6,917 nt of DNA from a bacterium. GTDB lineage: Bacteria; Sumerlaeota; Sumerlaeia; MVZB01. The DNA is taken from positions 11,192-18,108 of the forward strand of contig JAMCWS010000058.1 in NCBI GenBank assembly GCA_023480605.1, in the 5' to 3' direction. The notes beneath the pieces were generated by a model. The model was given only the letters and a program-made list of their open reading frames with translations. It searched no databases and was not told the DNA's origin. Below, in pieces: positions 1 to 6,092 of the stretch. How positions within the stretch are numbered: the stretch's first letter is position 1; every line of letters begins with the position of its first letter. The position numbers and the translations under genes were made by a program.

Positions 1-58
1 CCGAGATGACCATGATCGACACCAGACACCCCATCATCAATCGTGCGCACTGCTTCAT
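1..58 (-). CDS. N-terminal fragment of a secreted protein (runs off the window)
   Basis: Only the first 19 codons are inside the window; they read MKQCARLMMGCLVSIMVIS and the gene continues past base 1. The fragment is a typical signal-peptide beginning: a short basic start (K2, R6) followed by a hydrophobic stretch. A cysteine at residue 11 preceded by MMG could be a loose lipobox, but it does not fit the usual consensus, so ordinary Sec export is as likely. The start is secure because AAAGGAGGA (bases 66-74 on the minus strand) lies 7 nt upstream of the ATG. It is preceded by its own promoter and a palindrome, so it is probably transcribed independently of the 840-residue gene on the same strand. 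The mature protein cannot be identified; a link to carbohydrate use is only suggested by its neighbours. Confidence 0.7.
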   Translation of the reverse strand, partial: MKQCARLMMGCLVSIMVIS

Positions 59-65
59 CGTGTAA

Positions 66-74
66 TCCTCCTTT
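66..74 (-). promoter_or_regulatory. Strong Shine-Dalgarno sequence for the secreted-protein fragment
   Basis: AAAGGAGGA on the minus strand is nearly fully complementary to the 16S rRNA 3' end and sits 7 nt from the ATG at base 58. It is the strongest ribosome binding site in the window and it fixes the start of a gene too truncated to be recognised by its product. Confidence 0.75.
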
Positions 75-112
75 GAAGCAACCTCAATCCCATTCTCTCG
101 CCCTCGACTCGT

Positions 113-129
113 TTGGTGCGATGCACCAA
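113..129. promoter_or_regulatory. Perfect palindrome, probable operator
   Basis: TTGGTGCGATGCACCAA consists of two perfect 7-bp arms around a GAT spacer. It begins about 7 nt downstream of the -10 box at 136-141, so it overlaps the expected transcription start, the classic place for a repressor site. Shape and size suit a dimeric helix-turn-helix regulator such as a GntR or LacI family member; the TTGGT/ACCAA ends recall GntR-type sites, but I cannot name the protein. No regulator gene is in the window. Confidence 0.5.
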
Positions 130-135
130 CCATAA

Positions 136-164
136 ATTATCCCTCCGCCATTTGGCACCCTCAA
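136..164 (-). promoter_or_regulatory. Sigma70-type promoter for the secreted-protein gene at 1-58
   Basis: On the minus strand a -35 box TTGAGG (bases 159-164; 4 of 6 consensus) is separated by exactly 17 nt from a -10 box GATAAT (bases 136-141; 5 of 6 consensus). Transcription would start near base 129 and leave a leader of about 70 nt before the ATG at 58. This is the best promoter match I found in the window, and it sits in an AT-richer stretch of GC-rich DNA. Confidence 0.55.
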
Positions 165-199
165 GTATAAATATTGCCGTTGCAGGCGGTCAGGATACA

Positions 200-236
200 A
201 CCCCGGCCGTTTTTCCAGCGGACGGTCAGCCGGGGT
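200..236 (-). terminator. Hairpin just after the DUF6259-like gene, possible terminator
   Basis: ACCCCGGC (200-207) and GCCGGGGT (229-236) form a perfect 8-bp GC-rich stem. The 21-nt loop can pair further (CGT 208-210 with ACG 222-224). The stem overlaps the last base of the gene's TGA codon (236-238). No U-run follows on the minus strand, so it is not a textbook intrinsic terminator; it may end transcription weakly or protect the mRNA 3' end. Confidence 0.35.
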
Positions 237-2758
237 CAGTCGGCCGCCAGGCGCAAGGCCGCGCCGACCTCGCCGGCGGCGAATTCGACGGCCGGGCCGG
301 CGGCATCACGCGCGCCGCCTGCCACCGTTTCAGGCAGCGTCTTCCAGGCGCCATCCGCATAGCGTTCCCACCGATAGGTCTTGCCCGCCTCCAATCTCCA
401 GTCCGCCGGGTCGAACCGGAAAAGCGCCTTGTCCGGACTTGTGTCCGACCAGCGGGCCATCACGACGCCCACCTGCCCCCCGGGGCTGCGCCAGGCCGTG
501 GCGAGCACGGTGGGCACATCGATGGTTTTCGTCCTCGGTTTCAGGTCTTTTCCGTAATCCTTGAAGATCATCCTCCGGCGCTCGCATTCCACGCGCGGCG
601 GCCGAAGCATCCGCCCATACACGAGGAACTCGAGATGGTCGTGGCGGAAATGATAGAGATCGCGGTACCAGGCCATTTCACGCCGGTAAGCCTCGTCGCC
701 CAGCGCCGGGACGGGATCGGCGGCCGAACTGCCGGTCCCGTCGTCGAGGAATAGGTAGAAGCCCGGCCGCCGACCCTCGATCACCGACTCCGCGCCCCGC
801 AGGCGGACGCGGCGCCGGATATCCTCGGGAGGCGAATCCGCATAGACCTTGCCCACTCCCTGACGGTGCAGGCTGCGTTCGCCGATGACGGCGTAATCGT
901 GATACAGGTAAGTGAATGCCGGGACGGGTTCGGCGCCGGGGATCCAGTTGCGTTCGTCGTGCATCGTCAGGTCGAACGGCCACAGTCGCATACGGCCCGA
1001 GACGATCGAGGTGTCGATAAGTTGTTCATGGGAGCTTTCGCCGCCGGGGTAGTAATCGGGGGCGACGTCGGCGAATTTTTCACGGACGTCGTTGACCAGC
1101 CGCCGGTATCCGGTGGCGTTCCAATTGCCCCCGCCGACGTCATGATGGTGCAGCGGCAGGTCTTTCGGATCGAGGAAGAGCGGCGCGTAACACGGTTCGG
1201 CGCGCGAGCCTTTCCCCGCCAGCACCGTATTGTTGTGGCCCGGTCGGCCGGAGGCGTTCGAGCGGGCGAAATCGCGCGCCATGAAAGCCAGGCGCCGGTC
1301 GTGGATATACGGCGCGCCGGTGCAGGTGACGGCCGTGCGGTACTTGAGCGCCGGATTCACGACGCGCACGTTGCCGTCGGCCTTGCGGATCATCCCGACG
1401 CGCCACATCATTTCGGGATCCTCCGACACAGGCTCGTTCCAGTTGCCGATGTCGCGATTGTTGGTGATTTGGCGAACGCAATCCAGCCGGCGCAGTTTTT
1501 GCAGCAGGGTGTCCATCCCGTCTCGAAACGGAATGATTTGGTTGTCGTTGGCATTGCCTTGGAAAGTAGTTTTGGCGAAATTGCCGATGAGGACGATCTC
1601 GACGGACAGCGGCCCGCCCTGATTGAAAAAATCCAGGGTCGACGCGATCTGGCTCCATTCGCTCTTCGGATCGTTGGGATCCAATCGCACGGGTGACATC
1701 GGGTCGCCGCCGAACCGGAAGGGAATGGAATAGTCGATGCCGATCACAGCCTGCGAGGGGTGGGCGCGCGCGCCGAGTTTGCCCGCCGCCAGGAAAGGCG
1801 CGCCGCTGGACTCGGCCCAGACGCGGTAGGCGTCGCAGGCGTCCATCCAGTCGCCCGTGAAGGGCGCCAGCGCCACTGTGTAACGCCCCTTTTCGCGCAG
1901 GTCGAAGCGACGGAGCGAATCCATCATCGCCGCGCGATCCGCCAGTTCCTTGGGCGCATAATTGGCGTGCGAGATCGACATCTCGAACGCCCGCGCGCCC
2001 TTGACCGGGCGCACGTTGAAATCCTTGTAATAACCATTGGGATCGCGCGCGGTCAGCGTCAGGCCCCCGCGCGTGCCATCCTCGGCGTAATAGGCCATCG
2101 TCTGGAAGTCAATAAAGCCGGGATAGTTCGTTTCGTGGCGGCTCTTGAGTCCCTGCCAGGGGTCGCGCAACAGCAGGCCGCCCGTCAGCGGATAAAAAAG
2201 CACGTTGCGATCAGTCTGCCGGCTGAGGGGCAGGGGCGTGAGAATGGGAAACGTCACCCTTTCGACGATCCGGCGGGGATCGCCCTTGAGCCGGGCATCG
2301 AAGTCGCACAGCACGACGCCGTTTTCGATTCGGAACCAGCCCTCGAAATCGAGCGTTCCCCCGCCCGTCGCGTCCATGGGGACATCGCGGAAGCGGACGG
2401 CGAGCGACTGGGGCGATGTCTTTACGACCGACACCTGTGCGGCCGGCAGGGGCGTCAGTGCGCCCGCCCCGAACACGTTGTCCCGCTCGGCGCGCACGAT
2501 GGTGCTGGTGGTTGCCGGCGCGCCCGGTTCAGTGACCACCGCCCCCCAAAGGTTGTGCGGCTCGAAGCGGATCGTCTGCCCAAGCCCCGACAGCGATTCG
2601 AGGCAACAGGTGGCCCTGCCGTCGGCCACGGTGCGGTTGACACTGAGCGTCACCCCCTGCCCGGCGATCGTAACGCTCTCAGCCCGAGTCGACGTCGGGA
2701 CGACCGCCGCCAGGCAACCAACGCATATGGCAACCAGGCCGGTTATCCGGTTGATCAT
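236..2758 (-). CDS. Secreted DUF6259-like protein, probable glycoside hydrolase-type enzyme
   Basis: An exported protein of 840 residues. Residues 1-26 form a signal peptide with likely cleavage after TRA (24-26). Residues about 30-260 look like a beta-sandwich of the mutarotase-like type, with FPILTPLPL (170-178) and a LLLRDPW segment (196-201), then NYPGF (211-215), ARDPNGYYKDF (237-247) and APFTGDWMDA (298-307), which I recognise as DUF6259-type features. A probable (beta/alpha)8-barrel follows at about 335-625, with HHHDVGGGNWN (537-547), YYPGGESSHEQ (569-579) and FTYLYHDYAV (615-624). A small beta domain closes the protein (about 745-838). E574, E578 and D540 are candidate acid residues; this is inference. 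The start has GAAGGGAG upstream at about 8 nt spacing. The substrate is unknown; the nearby sugar-acid genes suggest a uronate-containing glycan. The family has, to my knowledge, no well-established activity. Confidence 0.75.
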   Translation of the reverse strand: MINRITGLVAICVGCLAAVVPTSTRAESVTIAGQGVTLSVNRTVADGRATCCLESLSGLGQTIRFEPHNLWGAVVTEPGAPATTSTIVRAERDNVFGAGALTPLPAAQVSVVKTSPQSLAVRFRDVPMDATGGGTLDFEGWFRIENGVVLCDFDARLKGDPRRIVERVTFPILTPLPLSRQTDRNVLFYPLTGGLLLRDPWQGLKSRHETNYPGFIDFQTMAYYAEDGTRGGLTLTARDPNGYYKDFNVRPVKGARAFEMSISHANYAPKELADRAAMMDSLRRFDLREKGRYTVALAPFTGDWMDACDAYRVWAESSGAPFLAAGKLGARAHPSQAVIGIDYSIPFRFGGDPMSPVRLDPNDPKSEWSQIASTLDFFNQGGPLSVEIVLIGNFAKTTFQGNANDNQIIPFRDGMDTLLQKLRRLDCVRQITNNRDIGNWNEPVSEDPEMMWRVGMIRKADGNVRVVNPALKYRTAVTCTGAPYIHDRRLAFMARDFARSNASGRPGHNNTVLAGKGSRAEPCYAPLFLDPKDLPLHHHDVGGGNWNATGYRRLVNDVREKFADVAPDYYPGGESSHEQLIDTSIVSGRMRLWPFDLTMHDERNWIPGAEPVPAFTYLYHDYAVIGERSLHRQGVGKVYADSPPEDIRRRVRLRGAESVIEGRRPGFYLFLDDGTGSSAADPVPALGDEAYRREMAWYRDLYHFRHDHLEFLVYGRMLRPPRVECERRRMIFKDYGKDLKPRTKTIDVPTVLATAWRSPGGQVGVVMARWSDTSPDKALFRFDPADWRLEAGKTYRWERYADGAWKTLPETVAGGARDAAGPAVEFAAGEVGAALRLAAD

Positions 2759-2869
2759 CGTGCAAGCTCCCTTCGAGACGGGATGTCACAGCCGTTGAAC
2801 GTCCACGTATGCCGAACGCCGGAATTGGGGAATGATTACTGACGAGAAATACCTCACCAAAGAATTGGA

Positions 2870-2897
2870 CCGGCGGCAGGACGGGGGCGGCCGACGG
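2870..2897 (-). terminator. Imperfect GC hairpin after gluconokinase, weak terminator candidate
   Basis: Read on the minus strand, CCGTCGGC and GCCGCCGG can pair with one mismatch around a 12-nt loop, starting 3 nt after the gntK stop codon. A TTCTTT tract follows several bases later rather than directly. The hairpin could separate gntK from the DUF6259-like gene 142 nt downstream, but support is thin. Confidence 0.22.
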
Positions 2898-2900
2898 GGA

Positions 2901-3380
2901 TCACCCCAGCCGGTCGAGGATGTCTTGCGCAATCCGCTCCGGCGAGGCGTCGATCGACACGGTCAGCACGCCGGCGGGTTCTTCGAGCGCCGCAAACTGA
3001 CTGTCGAGCAGGCTTGCCGGCATGTAGTGATCGCGCCGGGCCCGCATCCGGGCCAGGATCAGGTCGCGCGAACCCTTCAAGTAGATAAATCGTACATGCG
3101 GCTGGCCCAGGCCGAGGCGACGGCGGTAATGCTCCTTGAGCGCCGAGCAAGCCAGCACGGCCCCGCCCGTCGCCTCCCAGTCGGCCATCTTCCCAGCCAG
3201 CCGTTCCAGCCAGGGCAGTCGGTCGGCCTCGTCCAGCGCGATACCCCGGCTCATCTTGGCGACGTTTTCAGGGGGGTGAAAATGATCGGCGTCGTAAAAC
3301 GGCAGCCCCAAAGCCTCGGCCAGGAGCCGGCCGACGGTCGTCTTGCCGCATCCGGAGACGCCCATGACGATGAAAATCAT
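2901..3380 (-). CDS. gntK: Gluconokinase
   Basis: Cytoplasmic kinase that converts D-gluconate and ATP to 6-phospho-D-gluconate, feeding the pentose phosphate or Entner-Doudoroff pathway. With the start at 3380 the protein has 159 residues, slightly shorter than the 175-residue E. coli GntK. The P-loop is GVSGCGKT (7-14). Other family marks are DADHFHPPEN (30-39), LDEADRLPWL (49-58), CSALKEHYR (78-86) and, near the C terminus, HYMPASLLDSQFAALEEP, the usual gluconokinase signature. The frame is open upstream to 3452, but those 24 residues (Arg- and Tyr-rich) are unlike the family, and the ATG at 3380 places MIFIVMG at the normal N terminus. Its Shine-Dalgarno is weak (AGGA, 10 nt away). It lies 190 nt downstream of the LarA homologue on the same strand; an ATTCTA at 3412-3417 (TAGAAT on the minus strand) could be a -10 box for separate expression. 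Confidence 0.92.
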   Translation of the reverse strand: MIFIVMGVSGCGKTTVGRLLAEALGLPFYDADHFHPPENVAKMSRGIALDEADRLPWLERLAGKMADWEATGGAVLACSALKEHYRRRLGLGQPHVRFIYLKGSRDLILARMRARRDHYMPASLLDSQFAALEEPAGVLTVSIDASPERIAQDILDRLG

Positions 3381-3462
3381 AGCGAGCTTGTCCTGGACCG
3401 CGGTTCCCCATATTCTACGGTATCGATAACGCCCACGACATCTACACAACACTCCTTGTCAT

Positions 3463-3498
3463 CTCGTGCTCGTGATCGTGATCGTAATCGTAATCGAA
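3463..3498. repeat. Degenerate hexamer tandem array, six units
   Basis: Six consecutive 6-bp units: CTCGTG, CTCGTG, ATCGTG, ATCGTA, ATCGTA, ATCGAA. The consensus is (A/C)TCGT(A/G); substitutions change gradually along the array. It lies in the gap between the LarA homologue and gntK and would be transcribed in the gntK leader if the genes are co-transcribed. It ends next to a perfect 10-bp palindrome, GAAAATTTTC (3496-3505). The period of six keeps a constant dipeptide alternation in every frame (Asp-Tyr/Asp-His/Glu-His on the minus strand), but no gene start is attached. Confidence 0.7.
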
Positions 3499-3537
3499 AA
3501 TTTTCATCCTTCGTGAAGAAGCGCCACTTCATGATGA

Positions 3538-3567
3538 CTCGTAATCGCAATCGTCATTGTATTCGCA
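3538..3567. repeat. Second degenerate hexamer array, five units
   Basis: Five 6-bp units: CTCGTA, ATCGCA, ATCGTC, ATTGTA, TTCGCA. The consensus is the same as in the array at 3463-3498 but the units are more diverged. It ends 3 bases before the stop codon of the LarA homologue. The 39-base stretch between the arrays contains small dyads (CTTCGTGAAG at 3509-3518; TCATC/GATGA arms near its ends), so the whole block 3463-3567 looks like one composite intergenic element. Confidence 0.6.
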
Positions 3568-3570
3568 AAT

Positions 3571-4854
3571 TTACGCTTCCCGTCGTTCGTCGGCGCGCAG
3601 GCGGTAAAGGTATTCGCCCGCCTGGGGTACGAATAAGATCCCCTCGTCCTCGCGCGCCCGGTAGGCCCCGGGATCCACCATGGCCGGGTCCATGTAGCCG
3701 AGATTTACCGCCCGGCACTCCTCCTCCGGGATGGCCGTGGCCAGCACGACGTCGGTGTCGCAGCGCTCGACGCCGTTTTCATAGCTCCCCAAGCCGCGGA
3801 CGTGGGCCGAGTGGGCCAGGATGCAGCCGGGCACGTGCGCGAATCGTTCCCACTGGCCGAGGAAGTAGTCCTTCACGTGATAGCCGACCTTGCGCATCCA
3901 TTCGCCGTGCGTGCGCGAAATCCCGGTGATGTGGGGAGCATAGATGATGAGCCGCCCCCCCTTCTCGACGACCGACATCAATTTGTACATGCATTTGCCC
4001 GCCGTCCAGATTTCGTCATACATCACCGGCGATTCGGCCAGAATCGTGTGATAGCGCCGGTCGGTCGTGACGATGTGTCGCGTCGCCGACAGATCGGCCG
4101 CCTTGTCGAAGGCCGCCTCGGGCGCGCCGTAGAACATCCCCGCCAGTCCCTTCTTGGTCACGACGAGGCTCAGGCAGCGGCGCCGGCGCGGGATGAGGGC
4201 CGCCGCCCGGTCGAGCACCCGGCGCACGGGGGTGTCCTTGAAGCCGATGGTGCGCGGGATGGTGCACTGCGCGCTGAGCCAGTGGGTGAAGTTAATCATG
4301 TCGCCCCCGGAAATGCCGGGGAAGAAATACTTGTTGCCGCCCGAGAAACCCACAACCTCGTGCGGAAACGTCGGGCCGACCACCAACAGCAGGTCATAGT
4401 CCAGAATCAGGTCGTTGATGAGGACGACGATGTCTTCATGGATGATCCCGCCCGTCAGGCCGGCGGCTTCGGCGCCGGGGATGGTGCCGAGGGTCGTCAG
4501 GATGCCGGGCAGATCCCAGACGTGATTCATGACGCGCGTGCCGGGCCAGCGCCGCTCGCGCTCCTCCTCCCCCACTCCCACCAGACGGGCGATCCGGTCG
4601 ACGGGCAGCGGCGGATGCGTGCCCAGGGCGATCATCCAGTCGAGTTGGATCGTGCGCGGGCGCAGATGGTCATTGAGCAGCCTGAAGAGCAACGGGACGG
4701 GAGCCGTGCGCGTGTCGTCGGGGATAATGGCCAACACCCGCTTGCGGCGGAAGACCGGATCGGCGGCCATGCGGACGACGAACGATTCGATCTGCGTTTC
4801 ATCAAGCAGTTCGTGACTGTCGGCAGCGGCCAGTTCCATGATGTTTTCTACCAT
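3571..4854 (-). CDS. LarA-family (DUF2088) nickel-dependent 2-hydroxyacid racemase/epimerase
   Basis: A 427-residue cytoplasmic enzyme, the usual size for LarA. These enzymes use a nickel-pincer cofactor tethered to a lysine and invert the carbinol carbon next to a carboxylate through hydride transfer. Residues matching Lactobacillus plantarum LarA (alignment from memory): R49 in DDTR (46-49) to R75, H80 in ALGTH to H108, H165 and K175 in HEVVGFSGGNK (165-175) to H174 and the cofactor lysine K184, H191 to H200, K287 to K298. The 10- and 16-residue spacings around K175 are kept exactly. Two pocket residues differ (Y294 to W283, Q295 to T284), and about 19 extra residues lie between H80 and H165, so lactate is probably not the substrate. 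The SDR upstream and gntK downstream point to a sugar acid; D-gluconate/D-mannonate 2-epimerase is my preferred guess. The start has AAGAAGG 9 nt upstream. The cofactor makers LarB, LarC and LarE are not in the window. Confidence 0.85.
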   Translation of the reverse strand: MVENIMELAAADSHELLDETQIESFVVRMAADPVFRRKRVLAIIPDDTRTAPVPLLFRLLNDHLRPRTIQLDWMIALGTHPPLPVDRIARLVGVGEEERERRWPGTRVMNHVWDLPGILTTLGTIPGAEAAGLTGGIIHEDIVVLINDLILDYDLLLVVGPTFPHEVVGFSGGNKYFFPGISGGDMINFTHWLSAQCTIPRTIGFKDTPVRRVLDRAAALIPRRRRCLSLVVTKKGLAGMFYGAPEAAFDKAADLSATRHIVTTDRRYHTILAESPVMYDEIWTAGKCMYKLMSVVEKGGRLIIYAPHITGISRTHGEWMRKVGYHVKDYFLGQWERFAHVPGCILAHSAHVRGLGSYENGVERCDTDVVLATAIPEEECRAVNLGYMDPAMVDPGAYRAREDEGILFVPQAGEYLYRLRADERREA

Positions 4855-4916
4855 GATGCGTCGCCTTCTTCCAGGTCATGCGAATCGGACGGGTCGGTCG
4901 TTCTGCGTCGAGGCGA

Positions 4917-5777
4917 TCATACTCCCGCAAAAGCCGAAAAACCACCGTCGATCGGCAGCACGATGCCCGTGACGAAGGCGCTGGCGTCACCCGCCAGCCA
5001 GATGGCGGCGCCGATCAGATCGTCGGACTGGCCGAAGCGGGCCATCGGCGTCTGGGCGATGACGGCCGCGCCGCGCGGCGACAAGGTCGTGCCGTCGGTG
5101 GTCAACAGGAAGCGATTCTGCTCGGTCAGCATGAAGCCGGGCGCCAGGGCGTTGACGCGCACGGGAGCCTTCAGGTCGCGGGCCATGTAAACCGCCAGCC
5201 ATTGCGTGAAGTTGCTGACCGCGGCCTTGGCGGCGCTGTAACCCACCACCCGCGTCAGCGGGCGCAGGGCGGCCAACGACGAGATGTTAATGATGCTGGC
5301 GGAGCGGGCGCGCCCGGCCATGCGCTCCCCGACGATCTGGCAGGGGAGCACGGCGCCGGTGAACAGGTTCAACTCGACCACCCCCTTCAGCGCCTCGGGC
5401 GGCAGGCGGAAGAAGTCCTGGTCCGGCGCGACCGTCGCCCCTTTCTGGTTGCCCCCGGCGGCGTTAACCAGCACGTCGACCTCGCCCAGTTCGCCTTCAA
5501 TGCGGTCGAGTCCAGCGCGGATCGCCTCGGCGTGCGAGGCGTCCATCGCCAACCCCACCGCCTTGATGCCCGCACCGGCAAGCTCGGCGGCCGCGCGCAC
5601 GGCGGCCGGTTCGGAATAGTCGGCCACGGCCACGCGCGCTCCGGCCAGGCCCAACCCTCGACCGATGGCCCCGCCCAGCACCCCGCCACCGCCGATGACC
5701 AGTGCCGTTTTACCCGCCAGACCGTAAAGCCGGTCCAGATATGAGCCACTCCGCGTGATCGGCGCTTGATTTATCAT
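4917..5777 (-). CDS. SDR oxidoreductase, probable D-mannonate oxidoreductase (fructuronate reductase, YjmF/UxuB type)
   Basis: A 286-residue classical short-chain dehydrogenase. The nucleotide-binding glycine loop is GGGGVLGG (29-36), D53 at the end of the second strand suggests NAD(H), and NAAGGN (105-110) is the NAG-type motif. The catalytic set is N137, S167 (in NISS), Y180 and K184 (YSAAK). The context of NAAGGN, SNFTQWLAV (188-196), APGFMLTEQN and the C terminus IDGGFSAFAGV match my memory of Bacillus YjmF/UxuB, which interconverts D-fructuronate and D-mannonate; they are unlike gluconate 5-dehydrogenase. The frame is open up to a TTG at 5798, but GAGGAG lies inside that extension 11 nt before the ATG at 5777, so I start there. 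It is the first gene of the leftward cluster, 62 nt ahead of the LarA homologue, and probably co-transcribed with it. The substrate could be a related ketouronate; the SDR family is certain. Confidence 0.85.
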   Translation of the reverse strand: MINQAPITRSGSYLDRLYGLAGKTALVIGGGGVLGGAIGRGLGLAGARVAVADYSEPAAVRAAAELAGAGIKAVGLAMDASHAEAIRAGLDRIEGELGEVDVLVNAAGGNQKGATVAPDQDFFRLPPEALKGVVELNLFTGAVLPCQIVGERMAGRARSASIINISSLAALRPLTRVVGYSAAKAAVSNFTQWLAVYMARDLKAPVRVNALAPGFMLTEQNRFLLTTDGTTLSPRGAAVIAQTPMARFGQSDDLIGAAIWLAGDASAFVTGIVLPIDGGFSAFAGV

Positions 5778-5851
5778 GGTTGAACTATCTCCTCGCAAGT
5801 ATCGCCGTCACGCTCCCCGATGCGCGAACGGATCGCCCACCCGCCTTAACT

Positions 5852-5882
5852 TTGGCACACGGACGCCAATTGTCGAGCAATT
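5852..5882. promoter_or_regulatory. Two overlapping inverted repeats upstream of the SDR gene, possible operator
   Basis: TTGGC (5852-5856) and GCCAA (5865-5869) form one dyad with an 8-bp spacer. AATTG (5868-5872) and CAATT (5878-5882) form a second with a 5-bp spacer, sharing the AA at 5868-5869. They lie about 75-105 nt before the SDR start, a reasonable distance for a regulatory site of the sugar-acid cluster. Arms of 5 bp can occur by chance, so this is a candidate only. Confidence 0.3.
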
Positions 5883-6001
5883 AATACATGACTGGAAATG
5901 TTTAATGGTTTTCGCGCATACCCCCCGGCGGCCCGCTTGATCGTCAAACGCCATCTGGTCGCACAATCCACGCGCAATGGCCGAGCGTCGTGCCGAAATG
6001 G

Positions 6002-6030
6002 TTGGCGAAATGAAACCGATCGATTACGAT
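6002..6030 (+). promoter_or_regulatory. Weak sigma70-type promoter for the phosphatidyltransferase gene
   Basis: TTGGCG (6002-6007; 4 of 6) and TACGAT (6025-6030; 4 of 6) are separated by exactly 17 nt on the plus strand. Transcription would start near 6037, inside the 16-bp palindrome, and give a leader of about 65 nt. The boxes are modest; the spacing and the palindrome at the expected start are what make it credible. Confidence 0.33.
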
Positions 6031-6033
6031 GGC

Positions 6034-6049
6034 GGGCACGATCGTGCCC
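6034..6049. promoter_or_regulatory. Perfect 16-bp palindrome, probable operator
   Basis: GGGCACGATCGTGCCC is a perfect palindrome with 8-bp arms and no spacer. It starts 3 nt after the putative -10 box at 6025-6030 and 53 nt before the ATG at 6102. The position suits a repressor site covering the transcription start. As RNA its central bases would have to form the loop, so a protein-binding DNA site is more likely than a hairpin. The regulator is unknown. Confidence 0.42.
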
Positions 6050-6086
6050 TGCCGTTCGCGGCGGCCGCGGCCGGCTCGAATCCATC

Positions 6087-6092
6087 GGGAGG
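6087..6092 (+). promoter_or_regulatory. Shine-Dalgarno GGGAGG that fixes the start at 6102
   Basis: GGGAGG lies 9 nt before the ATG at 6102. The frame stays open another 68 codons upstream, so this site is the main reason to begin the protein here. An in-frame GTG at 6096 would be only 3 nt from it, too close. Confidence 0.65.

Noticed and set aside
1760..2842. Plus-strand open frame of 360 codons opposite the DUF6259-like gene
   Set aside because: Antisense to a well-supported exported protein, Arg-rich, no motif, and no plausible ribosome binding context. The same applies to the plus-strand frames at 113-754 and 866-1696.
3381..3452. N-terminal extension of gluconokinase by 24 residues
   Set aside because: The extra residues are Arg/Tyr-rich and unlike the family, whose N terminus begins just before the P-loop as it does from the ATG at 3380.
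3463..3567. CRISPR array
   Set aside because: Units are only 6 bp, contiguous and degenerate, without unique spacers or cas genes.
2832..3929. Plus-strand open frame of 365 codons with an RDRDRNRNR stretch
   Set aside because: The Arg-X repeat is only the translation of the intergenic hexamer array; the rest is antisense to gntK and the LarA homologue.
3802..5190. Long plus-strand open frame of 462 codons across the LarA homologue and SDR
   Set aside because: It runs antisense to two genes with clear family motifs, has Arg/His/Asp/Gly-rich composition without a recognisable domain, and spans their intergenic gap. It is a by-product of GC-rich codon use.
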